From contig JAQUAF010000016.1 of assembly GCA_028687435.1 (NCBI GenBank), forward strand, positions 1 to 64,000: a stretch of DNA of 64,000 nt, given 5' to 3'. The notes beneath the pieces are model-generated. The model made no database searches and was not told the origin of the DNA. It saw nothing but the letters and a program-made list of their open reading frames with translations. The translations under genes and the position numbers were made by a program. Shown here piece by piece: positions 38,952 through 46,944 of the stretch. The stretch comes from Verrucomicrobiia bacterium (GTDB taxonomy: Bacteria; Verrucomicrobiota; Verrucomicrobiia; JABWAM01). Within the stretch, counting starts at the first letter, position 1; every line of letters starts with the position of its first letter.

Positions 38952-41693
38952 ATGAAAATTGTCTCATCGACCCGCAGGATTTGCATTGAAACAGGAAAGA
39001 CGGCAAGGGGCCTGCTGGCCGCGTTGATGTTGCTTGCCGCATTCCCGGCGGCGTGGGCCGGTCTGGTCAGCGAATGGAAATTTGCCGGGGATTTCAAGGA
39101 CAGCGCCGGCAGGAGCAATGGCGGCTTGAAAAATGAAGAGGCTCAATGGGCGCCGGACCGGTTCGACAATCCTGATCATGCCATTTTGCTTTCCGGCAAG
39201 GGGGGGTACATTGATTGCGGCAATGCCGAGGGTTTGAGTTTTGGCAATGGAAAAAAGGATCGCCCGTTTACGATCGAGGCCTGGGTTAAGATGAAGGACC
39301 GGGCGGGTTTTGTGATTGCGGGAAAGAAGGGCGAATACGCGCTGACGAACAATAATAATTTGAGATTGTATTTTTGGAACGGAAACACCGGGGCGCGGGT
39401 GTCAAGATCGGCGGTGGATTTGGCGGGTTATGAAAACAACTGGGTGCATATCATCGTTGCTTACAATGGAAGCGGGGATCCTGATGGCGTTGTTTTTTAT
39501 CTGAATGGCGGGAAAACAGATGGGAAAAAGGAGGGGGATTGGGAGAAATATGAGGCGATGAAAGAGGGGGGGGCCTCTTTTTGCATTGGCGGTCCGGCGG
39601 ATCAGGATGAGGATTTCGAAAAAGTTACAGCCAATGGAAGCGTGGGGGAAGTTCGTGTTTACAATCATGCATTGACCGCGAATGAGGCCAGGGACCGATA
39701 TGAACAGACCTTTCCTTGCCGGATCAAAAGCATGCGCCCGTTGGTTGATCTGATTGAAAGTGATGAGCGGGAATTGCGGCGGTTGTCGAAAGTTCATCCC
39801 CATGGAAAAGCTTATGCCCAATCCGTGGGCGCTGATTTGGCCGATTTGAAGGCGAAAGCTGAAAAATGCGGGGATGGAGAACAGTCCCTGTCCTATTCCG
39901 GGTTTGCAGCCATGAAGGAGGAAAGGGATATGATCGAGAAAAGGCTGGGCAATCATATCGATGAGCTTAAAAAAACATTGAAAGCTGTGGAAAATGGAGT
40001 GGTGGCAAAGGAGGCGCCCTTCATATGTCATAGGATTGATCCCATGAGCCGGGACGTCCGGCAGATATTGCCGTTTTGGGGAGGGGCGATTCCGGGTGAA
40101 ATTTCCAACGAGATCAAGATCGCGGCGTGCGCCGGCGAATACGAACCGGCCAGTTTTGTGATTGTCGCGCTTGCGGATTTGAACTCGCTCCAGGTCAGGA
40201 CAAGTGACTTGAAACTCATGGGAGCCAAATCACAAACAGAAATTATTCCGGCTTCGGCGTTGGATGTGAAACTGGTCAAATGCTGGTACCAATCGGGCAG
40301 CGCCGGGTGGGGGTTCAAACAGAATAAATTGACGAGGAAACTTATTCCCGAGCTGCTTGTGAATGACGATTCCCTGGTGAAGGTTGATTTTAAAAAGGGG
40401 GAAAATTATCTGAGGCTTGGTTTCCCAAAAGGAAATGAATACATCTGGATCAGCGATCCTGCATGGGATGCCGCAAAGGAAAAAGAATGGAAACCGGAGG
40501 CGGTCAGCATTGACAAATTTCCCGTCAAGGACAGCCCTGTTTTGCTGCCGGTGAATATTCCAGCCGGCAGGAATCAGCAGTTTTGGCTGACAGTCAGGGC
40601 GCCGGCGGACGCAAAACCCGGTCTGTATGAAGGCAAAATCAGCTTGATGACTCCGGGAAGGGAAGTCGGATCTCTTTCGCTGAAATTACAGGTGCTTCCT
40701 TTTGAGCTTTCAGCGCCCTATTACACCTTTTCCATCGATTATCACGCAAAGTTGTCGGAGATTGGAACCGTTTCATCGGTTTATAAGAACCGAAGTCAAT
40801 TCAAGAGAGAATTGGAGAATATGGTTGCGCATGGCCTGTCCAATTGCCAGCACTACGGAATAAAAAAGGGCATGTTGGGGGAGGTTCTGAAAATACGAAA
40901 GGAAGCGGGGATGGACAATGGAACGCTGTATTTGAAGGGAACCATTCCAATTGGGAATCCCACGGAACCGAAAGCGTTGGAGCAGGTGGGAAAAAATGTG
41001 CGCGCGATTTTGGAATTTGTGCGGCCCTTTGGCGTCCAAACGGTTTATTTTTATGGCATCGATGAGGCAAGAGGATCCCGGTTGAAATCCCAACGGCAGG
41101 CGTGGGAAACCGCGCGCGCGGCGGGTGGCAGGATCTTTGTGGCCGGCGGTGAGGATAACATCAAGTTCATGGGCGACATTCAGGATATGCATGTCCGCGC
41201 CGGTCCTCCCTCCGCAAAGGAGGTCGCGCAATGGCATTCGCGCGGGCATAAAATATTTTGTTACAACAATCCGCAATGCGGAGTGGAGGATCCGGAAATT
41301 TATCGCCGAAATTTCGGGCTTCTTTTGTGGAAAAATGATTATGACGGCGCGGCGGATAACGCCTACCAACATTCCTTTGGCTTTACCTGGAATGATTTTG
41401 GGCATCCATTTTACCGATCCCCTAACCAGACCTATGCGACGGCCGAAGGTCCCATCGACACCATCCAATGGGAGGGGTATCGCGAGGCGGTGGATGATGT
41501 CCGGTATGTCACCACCCTTCAGAAAACGATTGAGACGGCAAGGAAATCCGGGGATGAAAAACTCCTGCAACGTGCAGATGTGGCCGAGGATTATCTGAAA
41601 AAACTTAAGAGTGGGGATGCCATAGACAAGGGGAATCTGGGTGTCATCCGGTCGGAAATCATCTCGCAGATCCTTGGATTGCAGGGAAAATGA
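38952..41693 (+). CDS. Secreted LamG plus DUF4091-type glycoside-hydrolase-like protein
   Basis: 913 residues. A signal peptide (LLAALMLLAAFPAAWA) is followed by a laminin-G/concanavalin-A-like lectin module (about 40-270) with FTIEAWVKMKDRAGFVIAGK and VRVYNHALTANEARDRY-like closure. A middle helical stretch leads to a C-terminal region with a beta-sandwich and a barrel that ends EGYREAVDDVRYVTTLQKTI. That end is characteristic of DUF4091/GH123-like proteins, with the Asp-Asp placed as in the catalytic end of the family. It likely binds and cleaves a glycan outside the cell. It is 51 bp from the sialidase-like gene. Confidence 0.7.
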   Translation: MKIVSSTRRICIETGKTARGLLAALMLLAAFPAAWAGLVSEWKFAGDFKDSAGRSNGGLKNEEAQWAPDRFDNPDHAILLSGKGGYIDCGNAEGLSFGNGKKDRPFTIEAWVKMKDRAGFVIAGKKGEYALTNNNNLRLYFWNGNTGARVSRSAVDLAGYENNWVHIIVAYNGSGDPDGVVFYLNGGKTDGKKEGDWEKYEAMKEGGASFCIGGPADQDEDFEKVTANGSVGEVRVYNHALTANEARDRYEQTFPCRIKSMRPLVDLIESDERELRRLSKVHPHGKAYAQSVGADLADLKAKAEKCGDGEQSLSYSGFAAMKEERDMIEKRLGNHIDELKKTLKAVENGVVAKEAPFICHRIDPMSRDVRQILPFWGGAIPGEISNEIKIAACAGEYEPASFVIVALADLNSLQVRTSDLKLMGAKSQTEIIPASALDVKLVKCWYQSGSAGWGFKQNKLTRKLIPELLVNDDSLVKVDFKKGENYLRLGFPKGNEYIWISDPAWDAAKEKEWKPEAVSIDKFPVKDSPVLLPVNIPAGRNQQFWLTVRAPADAKPGLYEGKISLMTPGREVGSLSLKLQVLPFELSAPYYTFSIDYHAKLSEIGTVSSVYKNRSQFKRELENMVAHGLSNCQHYGIKKGMLGEVLKIRKEAGMDNGTLYLKGTIPIGNPTEPKALEQVGKNVRAILEFVRPFGVQTVYFYGIDEARGSRLKSQRQAWETARAAGGRIFVAGGEDNIKFMGDIQDMHVRAGPPSAKEVAQWHSRGHKIFCYNNPQCGVEDPEIYRRNFGLLLWKNDYDGAADNAYQHSFGFTWNDFGHPFYRSPNQTYATAEGPIDTIQWEGYREAVDDVRYVTTLQKTIETARKSGDEKLLQRADVAEDYLKKLKSGDAIDKGNLGVIRSEIISQILGLQGK

Positions 41694-41774
41694 CAGTGTG
41701 GAATTTCCGCGTTTTTTTCTTGGAATAGGAAAAATTGCGTCCGTATTTGTCCTTTTGTTTCAGCTGTTTTCAGC

Positions 41775-41818
41775 TTGACTGTTTTGGGCGGTTATTTACT
41801 AATTGATCAGTTAATAAA
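41775..41818 (+). promoter_or_regulatory. tetR promoter with overlapping palindromic operator
   Basis: TTGACT (41775-41780) and ACTAAT (41798-41803) form a promoter with 17-bp spacing. TTTACTAATTGA-TCAGTTAATAAA (41795-41818) is a 24-bp inverted repeat with 10 of 12 pairs and covers the -10, as expected for an autoregulating TetR-family repressor. Confidence 0.55.
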
Positions 41819-41840
41819 ATTTTCAACCAGCGGAATCTCC

Positions 41841-42443
41841 ATGCCATCCAAACGACGAAAACGCAACGCCCCCCTGACCCGCAAGGCCATTCTTGGCGCG
41901 GCGGAGAAATTGTTCGCGCAAAACGGGTTCAACGGGGTTTCCATGCGGGACCTTTCCCGGTTGTCCGGGATTTCCCAGCCTCTCATTCATCATCACTTCG
42001 GAACCAAGGAGGCCCTTTATCAGGCCGTCAAACAGCGGGCCATGGATCAGTTCAAGACGGTCTGGCCTTCGACAGGGGCGGGGCGGGACATTCTTGGGCG
42101 TCTCCAGACGGCCGCCCGCAACATCTTCACGAAACTGGTGGATGACCGCAAGCTTCTGCGCCTTTCCTCCTGGACCCGTCTGGAGGATGGGAATGAGCTG
42201 TGGCCCGGCGAGGACCGGATGATGGAGCAGCTTCGCGGGGAATTGGTGGCGGCGCAAAAGGCGGGCGAACTTCGCCGGGATGTTGATCCGCTTTTGATGG
42301 CCATCATGCTGGAGGCGCTCATCTGCTTTTGGTGCGAGGAACGGCTGCGGCTGAAGGCGTTGTTCAAGGATTGGGTGGGGGTGGACGAGCGGTATTTGAG
42401 GGAAATGTGGAAGGTGCTGGAGAGGGGCATGAAAGTTCGTTGA
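41841..42443 (+). CDS. TetR-family transcriptional regulator
   Basis: About 200 residues. The N-terminal helix-turn-helix reads ILGAAEKLFAQNGFNGVSMR then LSRLSGISQPLIHHHFGTKE, a typical TetR DNA-binding domain. The C-terminal two-thirds would bind a ligand and form the dimer. ATG 41841 follows the operator region; the ORF-track start at 41775 would include promoter sequence. It ends 15 bp upstream of the squalene-hopene cyclase gene and is probably in one unit with it, so it may sense membrane lipid state or a related compound. Confidence 0.88.
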   Translation: MPSKRRKRNAPLTRKAILGAAEKLFAQNGFNGVSMRDLSRLSGISQPLIHHHFGTKEALYQAVKQRAMDQFKTVWPSTGAGRDILGRLQTAARNIFTKLVDDRKLLRLSSWTRLEDGNELWPGEDRMMEQLRGELVAAQKAGELRRDVDPLLMAIMLEALICFWCEERLRLKALFKDWVGVDERYLREMWKVLERGMKVR

Positions 42444-42457
42444 AAAACCGGTTTTTC
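42442..42457. promoter_or_regulatory. Perfect 16-bp palindrome between tetR and shc
   Basis: GAAAAACCGGTTTTTC overlaps the tetR stop and ends one base before the cyclase start codon. It could be a protein-binding site or a short hairpin affecting translation of the cyclase gene. Confidence 0.35.
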
Positions 42458-42458
42458 C

Positions 42459-44555
42459 ATGAAAACACTGACTGAAACCTTGTTGAGTGGACGAAGCGCG
42501 GAAAACTTTTCGCTGACGATTGCGGAGAAGTCCGGGGAACTGCAGGCGCCCCGTCCGGGGTTGGAGGAGGGGTTGGGGCGGGCATTGGACTGGCTTTATC
42601 GCAAACAGGAGGACGACGGTTTCTGGGTGGGCATGCTGGAATCCAATTCCTGCATGGAAGCCGAATGGATCCTGGCGATGCATTTTCTTGGGCTTCGCGA
42701 CGAAAAACGATGCGAAAAAATCGCGCGCAGCATTCTCAACGAGCAGCGACCGGATGGTTCCTGGGAGGTTTACCACCACGCGCCCAGCGGCGACATCAAT
42801 ACCACTGTGGAATGCTACGCGGCTTTGCGGGCCATGGGGCATGACCGGGACAGCGAACCCATTCGCAAGGCGCGGGAATGGATTTTTGCCCATGGAGGGC
42901 TCAAAGGGATTCGCAATTTCACCAAGTACTGGCTGGCCTTGATCGGCGAATGGCCGTGGGACGGCACACCCACCATGCCGCCCGAGCTGATCTATCTGCC
43001 CATGTGGATGCCTTTCAACATCTACCGGTTTGCGTCATGGGTCAGGGGCACCCTCGTTCCCTTGTGCATCCTTTCGGCGCGTTGCCCCTCCCGTCCGCTG
43101 CCCGCCCGGGCGCGGCTGGACGAGTTGTTTCCCGGGGGACGGGATCGTTTCGATTACCGGCTGCCGCGAAAGGGAAGCTGGGCTTCGTGGGAGGGGATTT
43201 TCCACATGGCCGACCGGGTGTTGCGCCGTTATTTTCCGTTCCGCGGACGGCGCACCCGCGAAATCGCCATCAAGATTTGCATCGAATGGATCATCCGCCA
43301 CCAGGAGGCCGACGGGGTTTGGAGCGGAATCCAGCCGCCCTGGGTTTATTCCCTGATGGCCTTGAATGTGGAAGGGTACGGTCTGGAACATCCGGTGTTG
43401 AAGAGCGGCTTGGACGCCCTGGACCGGCATTGGTCCTACGAAAAGGACGGCGGCATTTATGTGCAGGCCAGCGAATCCCCGGTGTGGGACACGGTGTTGT
43501 CCATGCTGGCCTTGCTGGACAGCGGACAGACGCCGGCCACCTGCCCGTCCCTGACGTCCTCCTTGCGCTGGCTGCTCAAGCAGCAGATCCGCGCATGGGG
43601 GGACTGGAGCACCTACATTCGCGATGTTCGCGGAGGAGGCTGGGCTTTTCAACGCGCCAACCAATGTTATCCCGACGTGGACGACACGTCCGTGGCGTTG
43701 ATTGTGCTGGCCCGCCTGCGTCCGTTACTTTCGGATCCGACCGAGGTGGATCATGCGATCGAGCTTGCGACGGAGTGGATGTTGGGCATGCAATGTTCCA
43801 ACGGCGGGTGGGCCGCGTATGACCGGGATAACGACACGCGGCTGCTCACCAAGATTCCCTTTTGCGACTTTGGCGAATTGCTCGATCCGCCGAGCGTGGA
43901 TGTGACCGCGCATGTGGCGGAGGCGCTGGCCTGTCTTGGCCGCGGCATGGGCGATCTCGCAGTGGCGCGCGCGGTGCGGTTCATCCGCCAGGAACAGGAA
44001 TCGGACGGAAGCTGGTTTGGCCGCTGGGGCGTCAACCATATTTACGGCACCGGCGCGGTTTTGCCCGCGTTGCGGGCGGTGGGGGAGGACATGAGCTCCC
44101 GTTACGTCCGCCGGGCGGCCGACTGGGTGGCGCACCATCAGAATCACGACGGCGGCTGGGGGGAAACCCCGGCGTCCTACATGGATGACTCCATGCGCGG
44201 CGTGGGCGAAAGCACCGCTTCCCAGACCGCCTGGGCCTTGATGGCGCTGATGGCCGTGGAACACCCGTGCTACGACGAGGCGATCATTCAGGGCGTGGAG
44301 TATCTCCTGAGCTCCCAGCAGGCGGGAACCTGGAGCGAACCCCAGTACACCGGCACCGGATTTCCCGGGTACAGCGTGGGCGGGCGCGTGAACCTCAAGG
44401 AAAAAGCCGCCTCCATCGACCAGGGACACGAACTCCAACGCGGTTTCATGATCAATTACAACCTCTACCGCCACTATTTTCCCGTCATGGCCCTTGGCCG
44501 CGCCCGGAGATATTTTCAAAGGAAATGGGACGCGGCAAAGGCGAAAAAGTTGTAG
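42459..44555 (+). CDS. shc: Squalene-hopene cyclase family terpene cyclase
   Basis: 698 residues, slightly longer than usual. The two-barrel triterpene cyclase fold is marked by repeated QW motifs (QEDDGFWVGML, NEQRPDGSWEVY, QEQESDGSWFGRWG, HHQNHDGGWGE). The DxDD catalytic motif is present as DVDDTSVAL (Asp406 to Asp409), which protonates squalene to start cyclisation to hopene or hopanol. GTGFPGYSVG near the C-terminus also fits the family. The enzyme acts at the inner membrane. No hpn genes for squalene synthesis or hopanoid side chains are in the window. It is preceded by a tetR gene 15 bp away. Confidence 0.93.
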   Translation: MKTLTETLLSGRSAENFSLTIAEKSGELQAPRPGLEEGLGRALDWLYRKQEDDGFWVGMLESNSCMEAEWILAMHFLGLRDEKRCEKIARSILNEQRPDGSWEVYHHAPSGDINTTVECYAALRAMGHDRDSEPIRKAREWIFAHGGLKGIRNFTKYWLALIGEWPWDGTPTMPPELIYLPMWMPFNIYRFASWVRGTLVPLCILSARCPSRPLPARARLDELFPGGRDRFDYRLPRKGSWASWEGIFHMADRVLRRYFPFRGRRTREIAIKICIEWIIRHQEADGVWSGIQPPWVYSLMALNVEGYGLEHPVLKSGLDALDRHWSYEKDGGIYVQASESPVWDTVLSMLALLDSGQTPATCPSLTSSLRWLLKQQIRAWGDWSTYIRDVRGGGWAFQRANQCYPDVDDTSVALIVLARLRPLLSDPTEVDHAIELATEWMLGMQCSNGGWAAYDRDNDTRLLTKIPFCDFGELLDPPSVDVTAHVAEALACLGRGMGDLAVARAVRFIRQEQESDGSWFGRWGVNHIYGTGAVLPALRAVGEDMSSRYVRRAADWVAHHQNHDGGWGETPASYMDDSMRGVGESTASQTAWALMALMAVEHPCYDEAIIQGVEYLLSSQQAGTWSEPQYTGTGFPGYSVGGRVNLKEKAASIDQGHELQRGFMINYNLYRHYFPVMALGRARRYFQRKWDAAKAKKL

Positions 44556-44590
44556 CCTTCGCTCTTTTTTAGAGGAAAAAAATGCGAGGG
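44556..44590 (+). terminator. Hairpin after the cyclase gene
   Basis: CCTTCGC-TC-TTTTTT-agagg-AAAAAA-AT-GCGAGGG folds into a long stem with one wobble pair directly after the stop codon. No U-tract follows, so termination strength is uncertain. Confidence 0.45.
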
Positions 44591-44593
44591 TAA

Positions 44594-44610
44594 GGTCACA
44601 AATTGTGACC
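44594..44610. promoter_or_regulatory. Perfect palindrome GGTCACAAATTGTGACC
   Basis: Two 8-bp arms GGTCACAA and TTGTGACC around a single A form a strong operator-like site ending directly at ATG 44611. The regulator is unknown. Confidence 0.4.
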
Positions 44611-44754
44611 ATGCCTTTGCGCTTCGTCAGCCGTGAGCTGAAACATAAACTGAGTTGGCAAGCCCAAAGCGGTCATGATTTCCGGCTTCTTCAAAGAATG
44701 GTGCCCGATTGGAAGGCTCGAAAAGCGCGTTTGGAAAGGGTTGCCAACAACTGA
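44611..44754 (+). CDS. Possible 47-residue ORF
   Basis: MPLRFVSRELKHKLSWQAQS opens a short basic, helical-looking ORF that begins at the edge of the palindrome. I do not recognise it. It could be a fragment of a larger lost gene; 44755-44907 has no other gene. Support is weak. Confidence 0.2.
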   Translation: MPLRFVSRELKHKLSWQAQSGHDFRLLQRMVPDWKARKARLERVANN

Positions 44755-44871
44755 AAGATGAACACGGTATGGGAAGGCAATTCGTGGGGCGCTGTCGGTC
44801 TGGATCATGCGGCTCGACTTTGAGCCTGGTGGTGGCATGATTTGGCCGGCATGGAAACGCCCCCGCGCTTC

Positions 44872-44900
44872 TTGCTGAAAACCAGTCCTTCTGCTAACTT
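44872..44900 (+). promoter_or_regulatory. Promoter copy 1 of a near-duplicate pair (predicts a leaderless start)
   Basis: TTGCTG (44872-44877) and TAACTT (44895-44900) are 17 bp apart. The preceding block CATGGAAACGCCCCCGCGCT plus TCTTGCTGAAA is shared almost exactly with copy 2 at 45590. ATG 44908 begins 7 nt after the -10, where the transcript itself should start. Confidence 0.5.
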
Positions 44901-44907
44901 ATGAATG

Positions 44908-45144
44908 ATGAAACTTCGCTTCGATCTGGTCGAGAAGATCACGCCGGAAATGCTGATGGAGAGCGTGCTGGCCAACAATCACCGTTACAAGGCCGAGCCG
45001 CTTTTCTCAAAAACTGGGACTGGCAGCTTGTCGTCAGCCTCAACCGAGGATCGTGCGAAAGAGGAAAAGCTCAGCATGGAAGCAACACGGAAACTCATGA
45101 ACGAGTCCGGCAAGAATGGGAACGACGGCGACAAGCCGAGTTGA
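44908..45144 (+). CDS. Small hypothetical protein, first gene of a coupled pair
   Basis: 78 residues starting MKLRFDLVEKITPEMLMESV. I do not recognise a domain. The second half is charged and low in hydrophobics (EDRAKEEKLSMEATRKLMNE), so it is likely soluble and helical. The start at 44908 is chosen because the promoter -10 lies 7 nt upstream, matching the layout of the GDPD gene; the track ATG 44905 is one codon earlier. Its TGA stop overlaps the TTG start of the next gene (TTGA), suggesting translational coupling. An alternative is that this is the 5' part of one frameshifted gene, with the shift at the A5 run at 45009. Confidence 0.45.
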   Translation: MKLRFDLVEKITPEMLMESVLANNHRYKAEPLFSKTGTGSLSSASTEDRAKEEKLSMEATRKLMNESGKNGNDGDKPS

Positions 45145-45548
45145 GCCTGGGTGAGTTGCTGAAATTTCTTTTGGAATGTCATCGGTCCGCTCCCTTTTTA
45201 TTTTTTAACGGCAATACCTTTGGTGAAATCGCCCGGCGTGTCGTTGATGCCGTATTTATTGAGTTTCCCATGGTCCGCCGCCGCGAAGCCGCTTCTTTAA
45301 CGGCACATTATGTGGCGGGGGTGCTGGACTGGCCGGCAATGGAAGACGGGTTGCGGGTGTTGTCTGAATTAACCCGTTTCAGTCCCGGCGATCGCGTCAG
45401 GACGTTGCGTGGATCGGCCTCGGGAGTGATCATCCGGCTTTTGGATGACGGCCGCGTGGTCTGGCGTCCGGATGGCGCCACGATGGATATTTTTTCATTG
45501 CCGGAAAGTCTGGTTCCCGTTTCCGAGAAGAAAAATTTCTCTTCTTGA
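45141..45548 (+). CDS. Conserved hypothetical protein (TTG start)
   Basis: About 135 residues from TTG 45141: SLGELLKFLLECHRSAPFLF, then GNTFGEIARRVVDAVFIEFP, then a small beta-rich C-terminal part PGDRVRTLRGSASGVIIRLL followed by DDGRVVWRPDG. The C-terminal part looks like an SH3/KOW-like barrel. The text pattern seems familiar from conserved hypothetical proteins but I cannot name a function. The track ORF runs upstream to 44901 in the same frame; the TTGA overlap with the previous stop is a better start. Both genes appear to share the promoter at 44872. Confidence 0.6.
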   Translation: MSLGELLKFLLECHRSAPFLFFNGNTFGEIARRVVDAVFIEFPMVRRREAASLTAHYVAGVLDWPAMEDGLRVLSELTRFSPGDRVRTLRGSASGVIIRLLDDGRVVWRPDGATMDIFSLPESLVPVSEKKNFSS

Positions 45549-45610
45549 TCTCCATTCCCAATTTATCCGGGGATGGGTGATGGTTGTGCATGGAAATACC
45601 CCCGCGCTTC

Positions 45611-45639
45611 TTGCTGAAAGCCCGGGCAACTGTTATTGA
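45611..45639 (+). promoter_or_regulatory. Promoter copy 2 of the near-duplicate pair
   Basis: TTGCTG (45611-45616) and TATTGA (45634-45639), spacing 17 bp, lie in a block nearly identical to 44850-44880. ATG 45647 follows the -10 by exactly 7 nt, as in copy 1. Confidence 0.5.
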
Positions 45640-45646
45640 ATGAGGG

Positions 45647-46435
45647 ATGAAACCCACTCTCGACGGAATCTTTGCGGATCCAAAACGGAAGGTCATTACC
45701 GCTCACAGGGGATTGTCCGGGCGGCACCCGGAGAACACGTTGTCGGCTTTCCTGGCGGCTATTGAGTCGGGAGCGGATATTGTGGAGTTCGATGTGCGCG
45801 ACACGCAGGATGAGGTGCCGGTGATTTTGCATGACGACTCATTGGATCGAACCACCAACGGAGCCGGTCTTCTCAGGGAATCGCCCTGGAAGGTTGTGCG
45901 GACGCTCGAGGCAAGTTACTGGAGCGGCACGCATGACGCGGGGCGGCGTCTCCCGGCGCCCGCCGAGCCGGGCGTCCGCATTCCAAGTCTCGAAGAGGTG
46001 TTTGAAACCTTGGGCGGCAGAACGTGCATGAACATCCAAGTCTATGTCAGTTCCGAGGCCATTCTGCGCCGCATTTGCGACATGGTGCGCCAATTCGATC
46101 TGTATTCATCCATTTTCCTCATGGTCCAGGATTTCGCGACCGCCGCCTGCGTGCGCGGGGCGGACCGTGAAATTCAGCTCTGCATTGGCGTTGACCGGGA
46201 TCAACCAGGGCGGCATTTTGAGGCGGGCGCCCGTTATCTTCAGCCCTGGCGCGGCATCCTGACGCCGGCTTTTCGCGACGAGGTCGCCAGGCTTGGCCTG
46301 CGCACGAGCGTGTTCTTTGCGAATACGCCGGAGGATATGGCCGCGATTTGGGACATGGGATTCCAAGGCATCCTGACCGATTGCTGCGATGTCGCGGTTC
46401 AGGTGCGCAAAGAACGATTCAAGGTCGGATTCTAA
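45647..46435 (+). CDS. Glycerophosphodiester phosphodiesterase (GDPD) family
   Basis: 262 residues, typical for bacterial GDPD. VITAHRGLSGRHPENTLSAF has the catalytic His-Arg and Glu-Asn. DIVEFDVRDTQDEVPVILHD holds the metal-binding Glu/Asp and the second catalytic His, followed by DDSLDRTTNGAG. A C-terminal stretch (NTPEDMAAIWDMGFQGILTD) closes the barrel as in the family. It cleaves glycerophosphodiesters to glycerol-3-phosphate and an alcohol in lipid turnover. No signal peptide is seen, so it is probably cytoplasmic. The stop overlaps the convergent toxin gene by 4 bp. Confidence 0.9.
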   Translation: MKPTLDGIFADPKRKVITAHRGLSGRHPENTLSAFLAAIESGADIVEFDVRDTQDEVPVILHDDSLDRTTNGAGLLRESPWKVVRTLEASYWSGTHDAGRRLPAPAEPGVRIPSLEEVFETLGGRTCMNIQVYVSSEAILRRICDMVRQFDLYSSIFLMVQDFATAACVRGADREIQLCIGVDRDQPGRHFEAGARYLQPWRGILTPAFRDEVARLGLRTSVFFANTPEDMAAIWDMGFQGILTDCCDVAVQVRKERFKVGF

Positions 46436-46686
46436 CCGATCAAGCGATCATATTCCTTGTGATGACCAATCCAAAACCAATGGATGCAGTCTTCCTTGAT
46501 CAATCCCAAAGCCCGGTAGTCTCGCCCGATTCGCACTGACCAATAACCGTGCACTTTTTTAAAGTGAAGGGATGGATGCCGGGGATTTATCATCCAGAGA
46601 ACATACGCCTTGGCCGCTGTTTCCCGGACTTCAAGAGGCAATTTAAGAAAAAGCTCCCGAAAACTATGGGTTACGGAGGAATTCAT
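46432..46686 (-). CDS. RelE/ParE-like toxin
   Basis: 84 residues with the RelE/ParE fold pattern: HSFRELFLKLPLEVRETAAK for the two N-terminal helices, then FKKVHGYWSVRIGRDYRALG with the Arg-rich strands and WFWIGHHKEYDRLIG at the end. Members of this group act as mRNA interferases or gyrase poisons. The start overlaps the end of the upstream antitoxin gene by 23 bp, the normal order and coupling of a type II toxin-antitoxin module. Confidence 0.8.
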   Translation of the reverse strand: MNSSVTHSFRELFLKLPLEVRETAAKAYVLWMINPRHPSLHFKKVHGYWSVRIGRDYRALGLIKEDCIHWFWIGHHKEYDRLIG

Positions 46687-46888
46687 CGAGAGGAATCGTT
46701 TTGCCGGAAGTAATTTCCTTCACAGCCTGCTGCGCCAGTTTGTCCAATGGTTCGCCGGGTTTTGCGTCGGCCTCAATTTCATGGTCCCACACGCCGTTCC
46801 GGTGTTTTTCGAACCATTCCGCCAATTTCCAAAAGTCTTTTTTGGGAAGTTTGACGATGGCTTGCTCGATTTCCTCAACCGTGCTCAT
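46664..46888 (-). CDS. Antitoxin partner of the RelE/ParE-like toxin
   Basis: 74 residues from ATG 46888 (MSTVEEIEQAIVKLPKKDFW). The N-terminal part is helical with EEIEQAIVKL and FWKLAEWFEKHRNG. The acidic middle leads to LDKLAQQAVKEITSGKTIPL followed by DEFLRNP, typical of RelB/YefM-like C-terminal segments that wrap around toxin. The longer track start at 46948 overlaps the neighbouring AAA gene and is unlikely. It is the first gene of the module, and its product likely represses its own promoter. Confidence 0.7.
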   Translation of the reverse strand: MSTVEEIEQAIVKLPKKDFWKLAEWFEKHRNGVWDHEIEADAKPGEPLDKLAQQAVKEITSGKTIPLDEFLRNP

Positions 46889-46944
46889 GCCAACAATGTA
46901 GCGATTGCGAGCTTCAAAATCAACTGTGCAGGGTTTTATGAAAA

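Noticed and set aside
45009-45013. Programmed frameshift at the A5 run joining the 78-aa frame to the downstream frame
   Set aside because: The heptamer does not fit X-XXY-YYZ in the right frame, and a TTGA stop-start overlap explains two genes more simply.
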